64,000 nt of DNA from Helicobacter canis. GTDB lineage: Bacteria; Campylobacterota; Campylobacteria; Campylobacterales; Helicobacteraceae. A program made the translations under genes and the position numbers. Below, one piece after another: positions 8,969-16,183 of the stretch; within the stretch, counting starts at the first letter, position 1, and every line of letters begins with the position of its first letter. The stretch is from assembly GCF_008693005.1 (NCBI RefSeq), contig NZ_VXKE01000005.1, positions 1-64,000 of the forward strand, read 5' to 3'. Below the pieces are notes generated by a model. It searched no databases. It was not told where the DNA came from and saw only the letters and a program-made list of their open reading frames with translations.

Positions 8969-9799
8969 ATGGAACGCGCTGGTCCCCACCAAATCATCGC
9001 CATAACAGATTCTAGGATTTGCAAGGGCGATTTACTAGAGCGCATAGAGCTGCTAGCTCAAAGTGGCGTGCGCGCGATTATCCTGCGTGAAAAGCAGCTG
9101 GGAGCTAGCGAGTATCGCGCTCTAGCAGAGCAGTCTCTAGCGATATGCGCTAGGGCAGGAGTGGCGTGTATTTTGCACTCTTTTATTGAAGTAGCTAGAG
9201 AGCTTAAAGCCTCTGCCCTACACTGCCAAAGCTCACAAATCGCGCATTTACCGCGCTTGCGGCGGGAGTTTGCCACGCTTGGAGTCTCTGTGCATAGTGT
9301 GGAGGAGTATAAAGCTGCTAGGGAGTGGGTGGATTATGTCATCGTGGGGCATATTTTTGCTAGCGCGTGTAAGGAGGGGGTGGAGCCAAAGGGGCTAAAG
9401 CTGCTAGAATCCATCATCACCCTAGAATCTAACTTTGCTAGGAGGGATTCAGCTTGTGGGCTAGAATCGCGGATTTCATCGCCGCGCTGCTTCGATAGAC
9501 GCCCAAGTCTTATCTCATTGCGCGGCTCGAAAAACCACGATTCTAGCTCCACAATCTTAGAATCCCAAAGCAGTTTTACAAAACAAACTGAAAACCTAGA
9601 ATCCACTTTTGAAAAACAAGCCGAGTGTGAAAAAGTGGATTCTAGCCCTGCGCTACAAGGGCTTTATGCCATTGGGGGCATTAGCCTAGAGACGCTGCCA
9701 CTTTTACACCATCTGCCAATTTCTGGGGTATGTATGCGCCAAACCCTTATGCAAACCCCAAATCCAGAAGACTATATCCGCGATACTATGTTGCTTTAA
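8969..9799 (+). CDS. thiE: Thiamine phosphate synthase ThiE with a repeat-derived insert
   Basis: Joins the thiazole and pyrimidine moieties to give thiamine phosphate. The family signature is visible in AITDSR, ILREK (residues 38-42), VIVGHIFASACKEG (124-137) and YAIGGIS (233-239). At 276 residues it is about 70 longer than usual. The excess is a low-complexity block at residues 152-226, just before the YAIGGI strand, encoded by a dense cluster of the dispersed motif. The flanking fold elements look intact, so the insert probably loops out. It lies 9 bp after thiH. Confidence 0.88.
   Translation: MERAGPHQIIAITDSRICKGDLLERIELLAQSGVRAIILREKQLGASEYRALAEQSLAICARAGVACILHSFIEVARELKASALHCQSSQIAHLPRLRREFATLGVSVHSVEEYKAAREWVDYVIVGHIFASACKEGVEPKGLKLLESIITLESNFARRDSACGLESRISSPRCFDRRPSLISLRGSKNHDSSSTILESQSSFTKQTENLESTFEKQAECEKVDSSPALQGLYAIGGISLETLPLLHHLPISGVCMRQTLMQTPNPEDYIRDTMLL
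9422..9646 (+). repeat. In-frame dispersed-motif cluster inside thiE
   Basis: Within 225 bp the core GATTCTA/TAGAATC occurs about six times in both orientations, including CTAGAATCCACTTTT and AAAGTGGATTCTAGC only about 30 bp apart. Reading frame is kept throughout. The encoded residues are mostly Ser, Glu, Lys and Arg with SLRGSK-type strings. It looks like an intergenic repeat array that has been accommodated within a gene. Confidence 0.7.
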
Positions 9800-9816
9800 C
9801 TAAAAGCACTCCTGTG

Positions 9817-9841
9817 ATATTTTACATAAAATGTAAAATAT
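9817..9841. promoter_or_regulatory. 11-bp perfect dyad, candidate operator for the HTH gene
   Basis: ATATTTTACAT (9817-9827), AAA, then ATGTAAAATAT (9831-9841) is a perfect inverted repeat ending 3 bp before the -35 box. Its placement suits binding of the helix-turn-helix protein encoded immediately downstream (autoregulation). No T-run follows in the thiE direction, so a thiE terminator is less likely. Confidence 0.65.
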
Positions 9842-9844
9842 ATA

Positions 9845-9873
9845 TTGACATAATCATATAAAAACAATACAAT
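9845..9873 (+). promoter_or_regulatory. Near-consensus promoter of the HTH-nuclease locus
   Basis: TTGACA (9845-9850) and TACAAT (9868-9873) have optimal 17-bp spacing. This is stronger than most Helicobacter promoters, which usually lack a good -35 box. Predicted initiation near 9880 leaves a leader of about 15-20 bases. Confidence 0.75.
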
Positions 9874-9896
9874 CAAGCAAAAATCAAGGCAAGTTA

Positions 9897-10463
9897 ATGA
9901 CAACAAACAAGAGTAAAAACACCTGCGACAACACAACCCAAATAAGTCAAGCTCATCCCAAACTACAATCAATTTTACTAAGAGAGCGGCTAAAAGAGAT
10001 TGAGATTCGCCTTGTGGATTTAGCGGATTTTTTAGGAATCTCTCGTCCAACAGCATATAAATTCATACAAATGTATGAGACAGGCTATAAGGACAACATA
10101 GACGGAAAGCTACTAAAATTCTTTGATTTTGTAATGAATGAAAAGGAGCTTGATAAAAGCAGGGCAATGAGCTATATCGTAGAAAATCTCGTGCAGCCAA
10201 GGACAAAAAGCACGCAGGATAGGGCCCAAATCATCGCAAATCTTTTAAAAAAGGAAAACAGCGTGAAAATAGAATTTATTGATATGGTGGCACAAACGCA
10301 GGTGCTAGACCCCATTTTAGAGTATTTGCTAGAGTGTCAAAAGATTCTAGCAAAAAGCAAAAGGGCATTAAACGAAGAGGAAGTGGCAAAAATCACACCA
10401 TTAAATGAGCTTTACAACAAGCTTGGCTTACGACTTGACATTAAGATAAAGGAGCAAAAATGA
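9897..10463 (+). CDS. Helix-turn-helix protein, probable regulator of the adjacent nuclease
   Basis: Family not recognised. The 188-residue product has a helix-turn-helix at about residues 37-61 (VDLADFLGISRPTAYKFI), the pattern of Xre/MarR-like DNA binders, within an otherwise helical, charged protein without membrane segments. ATG follows AAGGCAAGTTA (moderate ribosome site). Its stop overlaps the next ATG in ATGA, so the nuclease gene is translationally coupled to it. The strong promoter and dyad upstream suggest it represses its own operon; a direct role in the defence complex is the alternative. Confidence 0.7.
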   Translation: MTTNKSKNTCDNTTQISQAHPKLQSILLRERLKEIEIRLVDLADFLGISRPTAYKFIQMYETGYKDNIDGKLLKFFDFVMNEKELDKSRAMSYIVENLVQPRTKSTQDRAQIIANLLKKENSVKIEFIDMVAQTQVLDPILEYLLECQKILAKSKRALNEEEVAKITPLNELYNKLGLRLDIKIKEQK

Positions 10464-11275
10464 ATACGCGAAGCATAATATTTGAAAATTTTAGGAATCT
10501 AGGTATAGTGGATTCTAAGCAAAAAAACCTTAGCAATAAATTACAACTAGGATCTATTGATAGAGAGCATATCGGCGGATTATTAGTCCTACTTGGTGGC
10601 AATAATGATGGAAAAAGCAATGTGCTAGATGGGTTAGTTAGTTTATCGCAGCTTGAACTACAAGATAGCGATAAGCCAGATTATCGCGGACACAAAGGAG
10701 AGACAAAGCTGACCTTAGAGTATAAAATCACTGATGAAAAAGTATCGCCAACATTAGAATCCACTAGTGATATACAAAAGCAAAATGTGGATTCTCACTT
10801 TGCAGACAAGACTTTTGGGATATTTTTTACTGAAGGTAGCCTAGAAAAAGGCGTGGAGCTTAATGAATGTGATACGCAAGATGAGTATTGTGAATTTATC
10901 CAAAATATGTTTGCAAGCTCACAAGTGTATGGAGTCTATGGCTACGATGAAGAAGAAAACGGAAAAGAAATCCGCCTTATTTTGCCAGAGCATAATCGTA
11001 TGTTGCTTTGTAGTGTGGATCAAGGTGGCAAGGCATTAAAGTGTTTTAGTGCGGTGCAGAAAAAATACGATGAGATAAAAGACAAAGACAGAGCAATTAA
11101 ACTTGCCTGTAAATTTGTGATTGGCGATACTAAAGCTCCCAAAAATTGCGATGACGCAAGTCTATTGCGACAATTTTTAAAAGAAGATTTTGAAGCAAAA
11201 GCATATATCAAAGATACTCACTCTTTCCCCCCCCCCCACAAGTTTTTAGAGCAATACTCACGCCTAATGAATTAA
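10460..11275 (+). CDS. OLD-like ATPase/nuclease, N-terminal part (frame-off at C11 tract)
   Basis: The first 271 codons of an ABC-type ATPase. It has Walker A GGNNDGKS at residues 46-53, the SMC/RecF/OLD form in which the P-loop follows a short N-terminal strand. Translation runs into the C11 tract at 11227-11237 (encoding FPPPH) and ends 12 codons later, so this product lacks Walker B and any nuclease domain. One extra C, or two fewer, joins it in frame to 11284-12915 to give 818 residues. The start overlaps the stop of the HTH gene. Confidence 0.8.
   Translation: MNTRSIIFENFRNLGIVDSKQKNLSNKLQLGSIDREHIGGLLVLLGGNNDGKSNVLDGLVSLSQLELQDSDKPDYRGHKGETKLTLEYKITDEKVSPTLESTSDIQKQNVDSHFADKTFGIFFTEGSLEKGVELNECDTQDEYCEFIQNMFASSQVYGVYGYDEEENGKEIRLILPEHNRMLLCSVDQGGKALKCFSAVQKKYDEIKDKDRAIKLACKFVIGDTKAPKNCDDASLLRQFLKEDFEAKAYIKDTHSFPPPHKFLEQYSRLMN
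11227..11237 (+). repeat. C11 homopolymer, phase-variable switch
   Basis: Eleven consecutive C residues lie inside the ATPase gene. With C11 the frame closes at 11275, and with C10 it closes eight codons further on. With C9 or C12 the frame runs on through QVFRAILTPNELKTDLPKE into the downstream Walker B/TOPRIM half. Poly-C and poly-G tracts of this length are classic slippage switches in Helicobacter and Campylobacter. Confidence 0.88.
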
Positions 11276-11283
11276 AAACAGAT

Positions 11284-12915
11284 TTGCCAAAAGAGTTGGA
11301 GACATACAGGGACTTTGATGTTGAACAAGCAAAAAGACATATAGCAAAATGCCTTAGCTATAAACAGCACGCATATTCAAGCAACACGCGTCAAATTATG
11401 CAAAACCTAGAATCCAATCTCAAAGGCAATCCAAAAATTCAGGACTTGAAACTTTGGTATGAAAATATACAAGGTATGGCTGCAGAAGATTACCGTCTTA
11501 GCGAAGATTCAAGCTTGCAAACCCTCCTGCAAACACCACTTGAAAGCTTCCAAAAAGATATGCAAAGGCAAAAGGATAGAGATATTATTAAAGAGCATTT
11601 TGATATTACATTTTTGCCAAATATCGTGCTATATAAAGAAAATGCCATTGCTAAAAAGGACTTAAAAGTAGAGCCTGGCAAGATCAATAAATCGAGCTTT
11701 TTTCAAGCACTTTTTACAATCTTGGAGAGAGATATAGCGATGATGATACAAGATGCTTATAAAGAGGATGATGCTCACTATCGCACTACCACAGAAAATG
11801 AGATGAACGAACTTTTTAAAAGCACGATCAATAAACGCTTTAATGATTTGTATTGTTTAGAGCAATCTGTATATAGCTTTCATATTAGATTGGATCCTGA
11901 CTCTGTAGAACTAAGTATGAGTAAAAATGGTGATACTATCAACCTAGAGCGACAAAGCACAGGCTTTAGAAAATTTTTCAATCTCTTTTTTAACTTTCTC
12001 TACAAAGGCGAGATTGGCAGGGGCGATATTGTGCTAATGGATGAGCCAGAAAATAGCCTAAGCATACCCGCCCAAAGGGATTTGCGTAAGTTTCTTAAAG
12101 ACTATGGCAGGAAAAGTGGGATCTTATTTATCATAGCTACACACTCGCCCTCTATGCTAGATATTACCCACCTTGATGAAGTGCGGATTGTAAAGGCATT
12201 AAATTCTTTAGAATCTAGCGAGATAGAAAATCCAAAAGGCTCACTTATTATCAATGACTTCTCAATGCTAGGCTATGGGGAAAGTGATACGCTAAATGAT
12301 ATATACAAAGCATTGGGTGGGAACATTAGGTTTGATGAAACGAAGCTTATATTTGTAGAGGGCATTATGGATTCTAATATTCTAAACGCATATAGCCAGA
12401 TTTATGACGACAAAGATTCTAATAAACTGATATTTTTGCCAATTAGCGGACTTGGTGGCAAGGGAGATTTAGAAGCTAGTGATAATAATGAGCTAAGCTT
12501 TAGCCTTGAGCAAAAGCAAAAAGCAGAAAATCTTATCACTTTTGCAAAAAGATTGCGTATCCACCCCATTTTGCTAGTGGATAATGACAAAGCAGGAAAG
12601 GCTATGAAACAAGGCGTTGAAGATGAAGAAGAATTTAAAAACGATCTTTCAGTCATTACACTTAAAGATATTTTTGAAAATGCAAGTGGGGCAATAAAAA
12701 ATAATGTCTATGCCATAGAATCTTTATTTAGCAAGGCAGATAGAGAAAAATTTGGCTTTGATACTTGCAAGGACAACAATCAAGCAAACATTGTTTCAAG
12801 CACATTTAAAAACATAGAGAAGCTAAAAGATGAGCTAGAAGACAAAAGCAAAGAAAAATTTGATGAATTATTTAAATATCTTATTGGGTTTAAATATGCA
12901 GATGCTTGTGAATAA
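11284..12915 (+). CDS. OLD-like ATPase/nuclease, C-terminal part (Walker B and TOPRIM)
   Basis: This open frame continues the ATPase. It contains an ABC-signature-like ERQSTGFRKFF, Walker B IVLMDEPEN (ORF residues 249-257) and an H-loop ATHSPSMLD. A TOPRIM domain follows, with the catalytic Glu in LIFVEGIMD (356-363) and the acidic pair in LLVDNDKAG (430-438). ATP-gated TOPRIM nucleases of this layout are the OLD family, seen alone or in Gabija, PARIS and some retron systems. The frame opens at a TTG with no ribosome site, so it is probably expressed only when the C tract restores the frame. Natural DNA variation is more likely than decay because no other lesion is present. Confidence 0.78.
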   Translation: MPKELETYRDFDVEQAKRHIAKCLSYKQHAYSSNTRQIMQNLESNLKGNPKIQDLKLWYENIQGMAAEDYRLSEDSSLQTLLQTPLESFQKDMQRQKDRDIIKEHFDITFLPNIVLYKENAIAKKDLKVEPGKINKSSFFQALFTILERDIAMMIQDAYKEDDAHYRTTTENEMNELFKSTINKRFNDLYCLEQSVYSFHIRLDPDSVELSMSKNGDTINLERQSTGFRKFFNLFFNFLYKGEIGRGDIVLMDEPENSLSIPAQRDLRKFLKDYGRKSGILFIIATHSPSMLDITHLDEVRIVKALNSLESSEIENPKGSLIINDFSMLGYGESDTLNDIYKALGGNIRFDETKLIFVEGIMDSNILNAYSQIYDDKDSNKLIFLPISGLGGKGDLEASDNNELSFSLEQKQKAENLITFAKRLRIHPILLVDNDKAGKAMKQGVEDEEEFKNDLSVITLKDIFENASGAIKNNVYAIESLFSKADREKFGFDTCKDNNQANIVSSTFKNIEKLKDELEDKSKEKFDELFKYLIGFKYADACE

Positions 12916-13041
12916 TCCCGCAAGCATTGGTATGCTCAACTAAGATTTATGCAAACGCCCAATGCCACGCTTATCCACCAAACACATCGCGCCTATCACG
13001 CTTATCTACAACGATTGTCCAAATAGATTTGTATGTAGCAG
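12916..13041. other. Short convergent spacer, nothing recognised
   Basis: This spacer separates the plus-strand nuclease locus from the minus-strand flagellar genes. No clear hairpin or gene is seen. Confidence 0.4.
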
Positions 13042-13269
13042 TTACGAATTAATCTCTATGATTTTTTTTGCAGCTTTTATTTGTAGCATTTGGATTCTAA
13101 TGTGGCTCTTCTCTTCTTCGAGCAAGTCGAGCACCTGAGCGATAAGCTCCCTTGCTTGGAGCATCTCCTCTATATCATCAAAGCTTTCTGGAAGTGTCTG
13201 TATATGCGCAAATGCCTTTTGTGTGTCTTTTTGGATAATTGCGACTTTTAGACTATCAAGCCAGCTCAT
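13042..13269 (-). CDS. FliT-like flagellar protein downstream of fliS
   Basis: A 75-residue helical, charged protein starting MSWLDSLKVAIIQKD and rich in Glu, Gln and Leu. In Campylobacterota a small gene at this place after fliS (HP0754 in H. pylori) is considered a FliT-like chaperone. The ATG at 13269 is chosen because it overlaps the fliS end by 14 bp, as expected for coupled genes; an upstream alternative at 13296 would overlap fliS by 41 bp. Sequence identity to enteric FliT is not evident; the call rests on context. Confidence 0.65.
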   Translation of the reverse strand: MSWLDSLKVAIIQKDTQKAFAHIQTLPESFDDIEEMLQARELIAQVLDLLEEEKSHIRIQMLQIKAAKKIIEINS

Positions 13270-13633
13270 TTTGGTGGATCTCTCTCCAAGCTTCAAGCAA
13301 GCCTTTTGCTACATTGATAACAATGTCAATTTTCTCTGCATTATCTTCGACATTTGCTTGTGTAAGCAGCTTGATTTGGTGCGTATAAAGCCCCGTGAGA
13401 TAAGTAGCCACCTCGCCACCTCTCTCATAATCTAAGACATTGAGTAGCTCTGTGAAAATGTCTGTTACGCGATTGATATAGTAGATCTTTTTTTCAATAT
13501 CTCCTAGCTCCATATGTCGCTTTGCTTGCCCGCAAAAACGCAATATCCCTTCATAGAGCATCTCAATCAGTTTAGCGGGAGACTCCACGGAAATTTCGTT
13601 GTGTTGGTAGAGATTGTAGGCATTGCTTCTCAT
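13256..13633 (-). CDS. fliS: Flagellin export chaperone FliS
   Basis: Cytoplasmic chaperone that binds the flagellin C-terminus and prevents premature polymerisation. The 125-residue product has the typical start (NAYNLYQHNEISVESPAKLIEMLYEGILRF, residues 4-33) and four-helix pattern, with the conserved segment ending in YERGGEVATYLTGLYTH. It lies between fliD and the fliT-like gene in a single minus-strand operon. Confidence 0.94.
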   Translation of the reverse strand: MRSNAYNLYQHNEISVESPAKLIEMLYEGILRFCGQAKRHMELGDIEKKIYYINRVTDIFTELLNVLDYERGGEVATYLTGLYTHQIKLLTQANVEDNAEKIDIVINVAKGLLEAWREIHQNELA

Positions 13634-13666
13634 AATTATCCTTTCCTAATGAGCTACTTCTTCAAG

Positions 13667-15691
13667 CTACTTTTTGGCGACAGACTGATCGATCATCATC
13701 TGCACTGAGCCAAAGGCATTTTTCGTCTTTGCGATTTGGCTATCATAAGCCGCGAAACGACTCGCCATTGTCTCATAGCGTGTATCAAGCAGCTCTGTCG
13801 CGCTTTTCTTGTCTTTTTGCAAGGCTTTGGCATCGCGCTCTAGCGATGAGCCAAATGCTTCAAGCCTTGAATTACTACCATCGGCTAAAGTGGCTAAAAA
13901 TTTATCAATTTTTGCAAAAACACCATCAATATGTGTCTCTCTCCCCGATGCTTCTTGCTTATCTCTGCCATAGAACAACTCTTCTGTGCCCTTTGGATCA
14001 GCACTTATAGCACTTGCAAGCATAGATTCATCTAAAAACATCACACCCTTATCATTAAGTGTAATACCATAATTTACAAGGCTTGCAAGCTTACCATCGA
14101 CAAGCTCCGAATAGCTGATCAAAGAGTTAAGCGAGGATCGTATCGTGCGTATGTCGCTCACGCCATTAAACACCCCGGCAACACTCGTATCTTCATCATA
14201 GCGTGTCGTCTCATTAAGCTTGGGGACTAGCTCATTATAGGCTTTTACAAATTCTTTCACCTGTTCGATGATATTTGCATCATCTCGCCCTATGCTAATG
14301 ATCGCTGGCTTACCCGGCTCGGTGGTGGATTGCAAGCTCATTGATACACCACCTACGACATCGTTAATCTCATTAGTCGGGCGTGAGATTTGCGCGCCAT
14401 TATAGGAAATAAGTGCATCTTGTCCTTGCTGGATATTTTTGATTTTAAATAAGCTATCTTGCAGTTTTGCATAGCTCTGTATAGTGCCAGACTTCAAGCC
14501 AATATCTTCTATGGCTTGCTTGCCTGCATCATCTTGCGCGCTAATTTTGATCTCGCCCACTTCTGAGCTTAAAGTAAGCTTCCCAGAGCCATCGGTGCTA
14601 GCGTGCATTCCTGCGATATTTTCTATGGCTTGCGCAATGATTTGGGCATTTTGCTCGCTAGTATTTTTATCTTTGGTCATCTTACCAAGATCTAGCGGCA
14701 CACTACCAATCATCACAACCCCGCTAAGCTTGCCCGCTTTCACCATCTGCCCAGATTCTATAAGTGGCTCTTGCTTTGCTTGTCCATCACGGAATCCAAG
14801 AGATCCAGCCTGCGCCCCCTCCACACTTATGCCATACCCACGCAAATCATTGATCACAAGCCCCTTGCCATCTTTATCAAGCCCTACATTAATCTCCGTA
14901 TCAAGCAAGTCTTTTAGCTCATCGTTAGATTCTATGGCTTCCCTTATTGCCTCTTTAACAGCTAGGGCACTATCTCCTGAGCCATCTGTCTTTAGCTTAA
15001 TGTCCAAACTTTGCTCATTGCCCTTGCTATCTGTAAGCTTTAAGGTCAAATCACCCTCACCTAAATCCAAAGCACCACCGGGGATATTTGTCGTTAGCGT
15101 CGTGCCAAAATAGATTCTACTTTGATCGCCCATACCTTTAGAATTCATCATAAGCTGGTAGGGCTTTGACCCACCTGTCTTCATAATGATACCTGTAACT
15201 TCGCCATTTGTCTCATCGGTAATAAGCTGTGCAACATCGCCCAGACTCATACCGCCCTTAATATCAATCTTATAGGTTCTGCCCTGTGTATAGAAGCTAA
15301 GGCTTGCATCATTCTCGCTAAAAACGCTGTCTCTGCTCTCAAACTTCCCACCAACTTCATTAATATCACCCTGAGCTAGCTGATGCACATCAACTTTGAT
15401 ATCTTGCATAGGCACACCACTTGCGACAGTTGCCTTAATTGCATCACTATTGACATTAGTCGTGCGCCCTAGGTAGGAAGAATAATCCGCAAGAGTTTTT
15501 GTAGGTGTGCGTATAGCAGACACTAGTGTCTTAATCTCTGCAAGCGCGGTTTGCTTCTCAATGTTTTGCTCCATTTTCCGCTCTATTGGGCGGATCATTG
15601 ACTTTTCATCTGCTTCACGCAACTTGTCAATGACATCATAGCTCAATACCCCGCTACCAACTCCTAATGAGTTGATCCTACCTACTGCCAT
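13667..15691 (-). CDS. fliD: Flagellar filament cap protein FliD (HAP2)
   Basis: Cap at the filament tip under which exported flagellin folds. The 674-residue product matches the length of H. pylori FliD (about 685). The N-terminal segment INSLGVGSGVLSYDVIDKLREADE and the C-terminal coiled region (FGSSLERDAKALQKD; MASRFAAYDSQIAKTKNAF) match the family D0/D1 domains. It is secreted through the flagellar export apparatus, so no signal peptide is expected. Three dispersed-motif copies lie within the variable middle domains. Confidence 0.95.
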   Translation of the reverse strand: MAVGRINSLGVGSGVLSYDVIDKLREADEKSMIRPIERKMEQNIEKQTALAEIKTLVSAIRTPTKTLADYSSYLGRTTNVNSDAIKATVASGVPMQDIKVDVHQLAQGDINEVGGKFESRDSVFSENDASLSFYTQGRTYKIDIKGGMSLGDVAQLITDETNGEVTGIIMKTGGSKPYQLMMNSKGMGDQSRIYFGTTLTTNIPGGALDLGEGDLTLKLTDSKGNEQSLDIKLKTDGSGDSALAVKEAIREAIESNDELKDLLDTEINVGLDKDGKGLVINDLRGYGISVEGAQAGSLGFRDGQAKQEPLIESGQMVKAGKLSGVVMIGSVPLDLGKMTKDKNTSEQNAQIIAQAIENIAGMHASTDGSGKLTLSSEVGEIKISAQDDAGKQAIEDIGLKSGTIQSYAKLQDSLFKIKNIQQGQDALISYNGAQISRPTNEINDVVGGVSMSLQSTTEPGKPAIISIGRDDANIIEQVKEFVKAYNELVPKLNETTRYDEDTSVAGVFNGVSDIRTIRSSLNSLISYSELVDGKLASLVNYGITLNDKGVMFLDESMLASAISADPKGTEELFYGRDKQEASGRETHIDGVFAKIDKFLATLADGSNSRLEAFGSSLERDAKALQKDKKSATELLDTRYETMASRFAAYDSQIAKTKNAFGSVQMMIDQSVAKK

Positions 15692-15734
15692 TACTTATCT
15701 CCCACACTTCTTGGCATACCAGCCAAAATCTAAA

Positions 15735-16115
15735 CTAACCTCTTTTATCGAAAATCAGCCCAACTACTTCGTGCATTTTTTTTGTAAGCTCAATGGCTTC
15801 TTTACTTGGGATCTCTCGAATAACTTTGCCACCATTGCTTGGGTCTTTCACCGTTACAACAAGTCCGCCAATATCATCGTTGTAGCTGAAATTAATATCA
15901 GCACCAATGTGCTCCATTTTCTTATTGATCTCTTTTGCTGTATGCACTAGCTCGCCACGCGTATGCATATCATCAGGGTGCGTATGAGCGGAACTCGCAG
16001 CGCGCATATTAGACGCTTGGATAGAATCCTGCTTATATGCCTGCCCTGCACTATTAACCATACCATAAAGTGTATTTTTGATAGAAGAAACCTGGTTTGT
16101 ATGCACCTCTGCCAT
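15735..16115 (-). CDS. flaG: FlaG family flagellar protein
   Basis: Small cytoplasmic or exported protein affecting filament length. The 126-residue product ends with the FlaG-domain pattern INFSYNDDIGGLVVTVKDP and GGKVIREIPSKEAIELTKKMHEVVGLIFDKRG. It is the first gene of flaG-fliD-fliS-fliT-like, preceded by GGAGG and a candidate flagellar sigma promoter. The eight-base A run near its 3' end (AAAAAAATG-type) is not long enough to be counted as a switch. Confidence 0.9.
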   Translation of the reverse strand: MAEVHTNQVSSIKNTLYGMVNSAGQAYKQDSIQASNMRAASSAHTHPDDMHTRGELVHTAKEINKKMEHIGADINFSYNDDIGGLVVTVKDPSNGGKVIREIPSKEAIELTKKMHEVVGLIFDKRG

Positions 16116-16151
16116 AACAACCTCCTTGTGATTTTAGCTTAGGTGATACTA

Positions 16152-16179
16152 CTATCGACTATTTTGTAAAATGTTTTAG
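16152..16179 (-). promoter_or_regulatory. Candidate sigma-28 (FliA) promoter of flaG-fliD-fliS
   Basis: On the minus strand CTAAAA (16179-16174) is followed after 16 bp by CGATAG (16157-16152), resembling the TAAA ... CGATAA pattern of Campylobacterota FliA promoters. Spacing is one to two bases longer than the usual consensus, so the call is moderate. The class of genes downstream is the type FliA controls. Confidence 0.5.
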
Positions 16180-16183
16180 CAAA

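Noticed and set aside
11284-12915. The C-terminal nuclease half as an independent gene starting at TTG 11284
   Set aside because: No ribosome site, the first residues continue the ATPase fold, and the C tract explains the split.
9897-12915. Prophage or transposon carrying the HTH-nuclease locus
   Set aside because: No integrase, transposase, terminal repeat or attachment site is visible at either end; dispersed-motif copies are present inside, as in the host genes.
13063-13070. T8 run in the fliT-like gene
   Set aside because: Same reason; near the C-terminus and the frame is intact.
15776-15783. T8 run (A8 on the coding strand) in flaG as a phase switch
   Set aside because: Eight A/T residues are common in this AT-rich lineage and the gene is intact; too short to claim.
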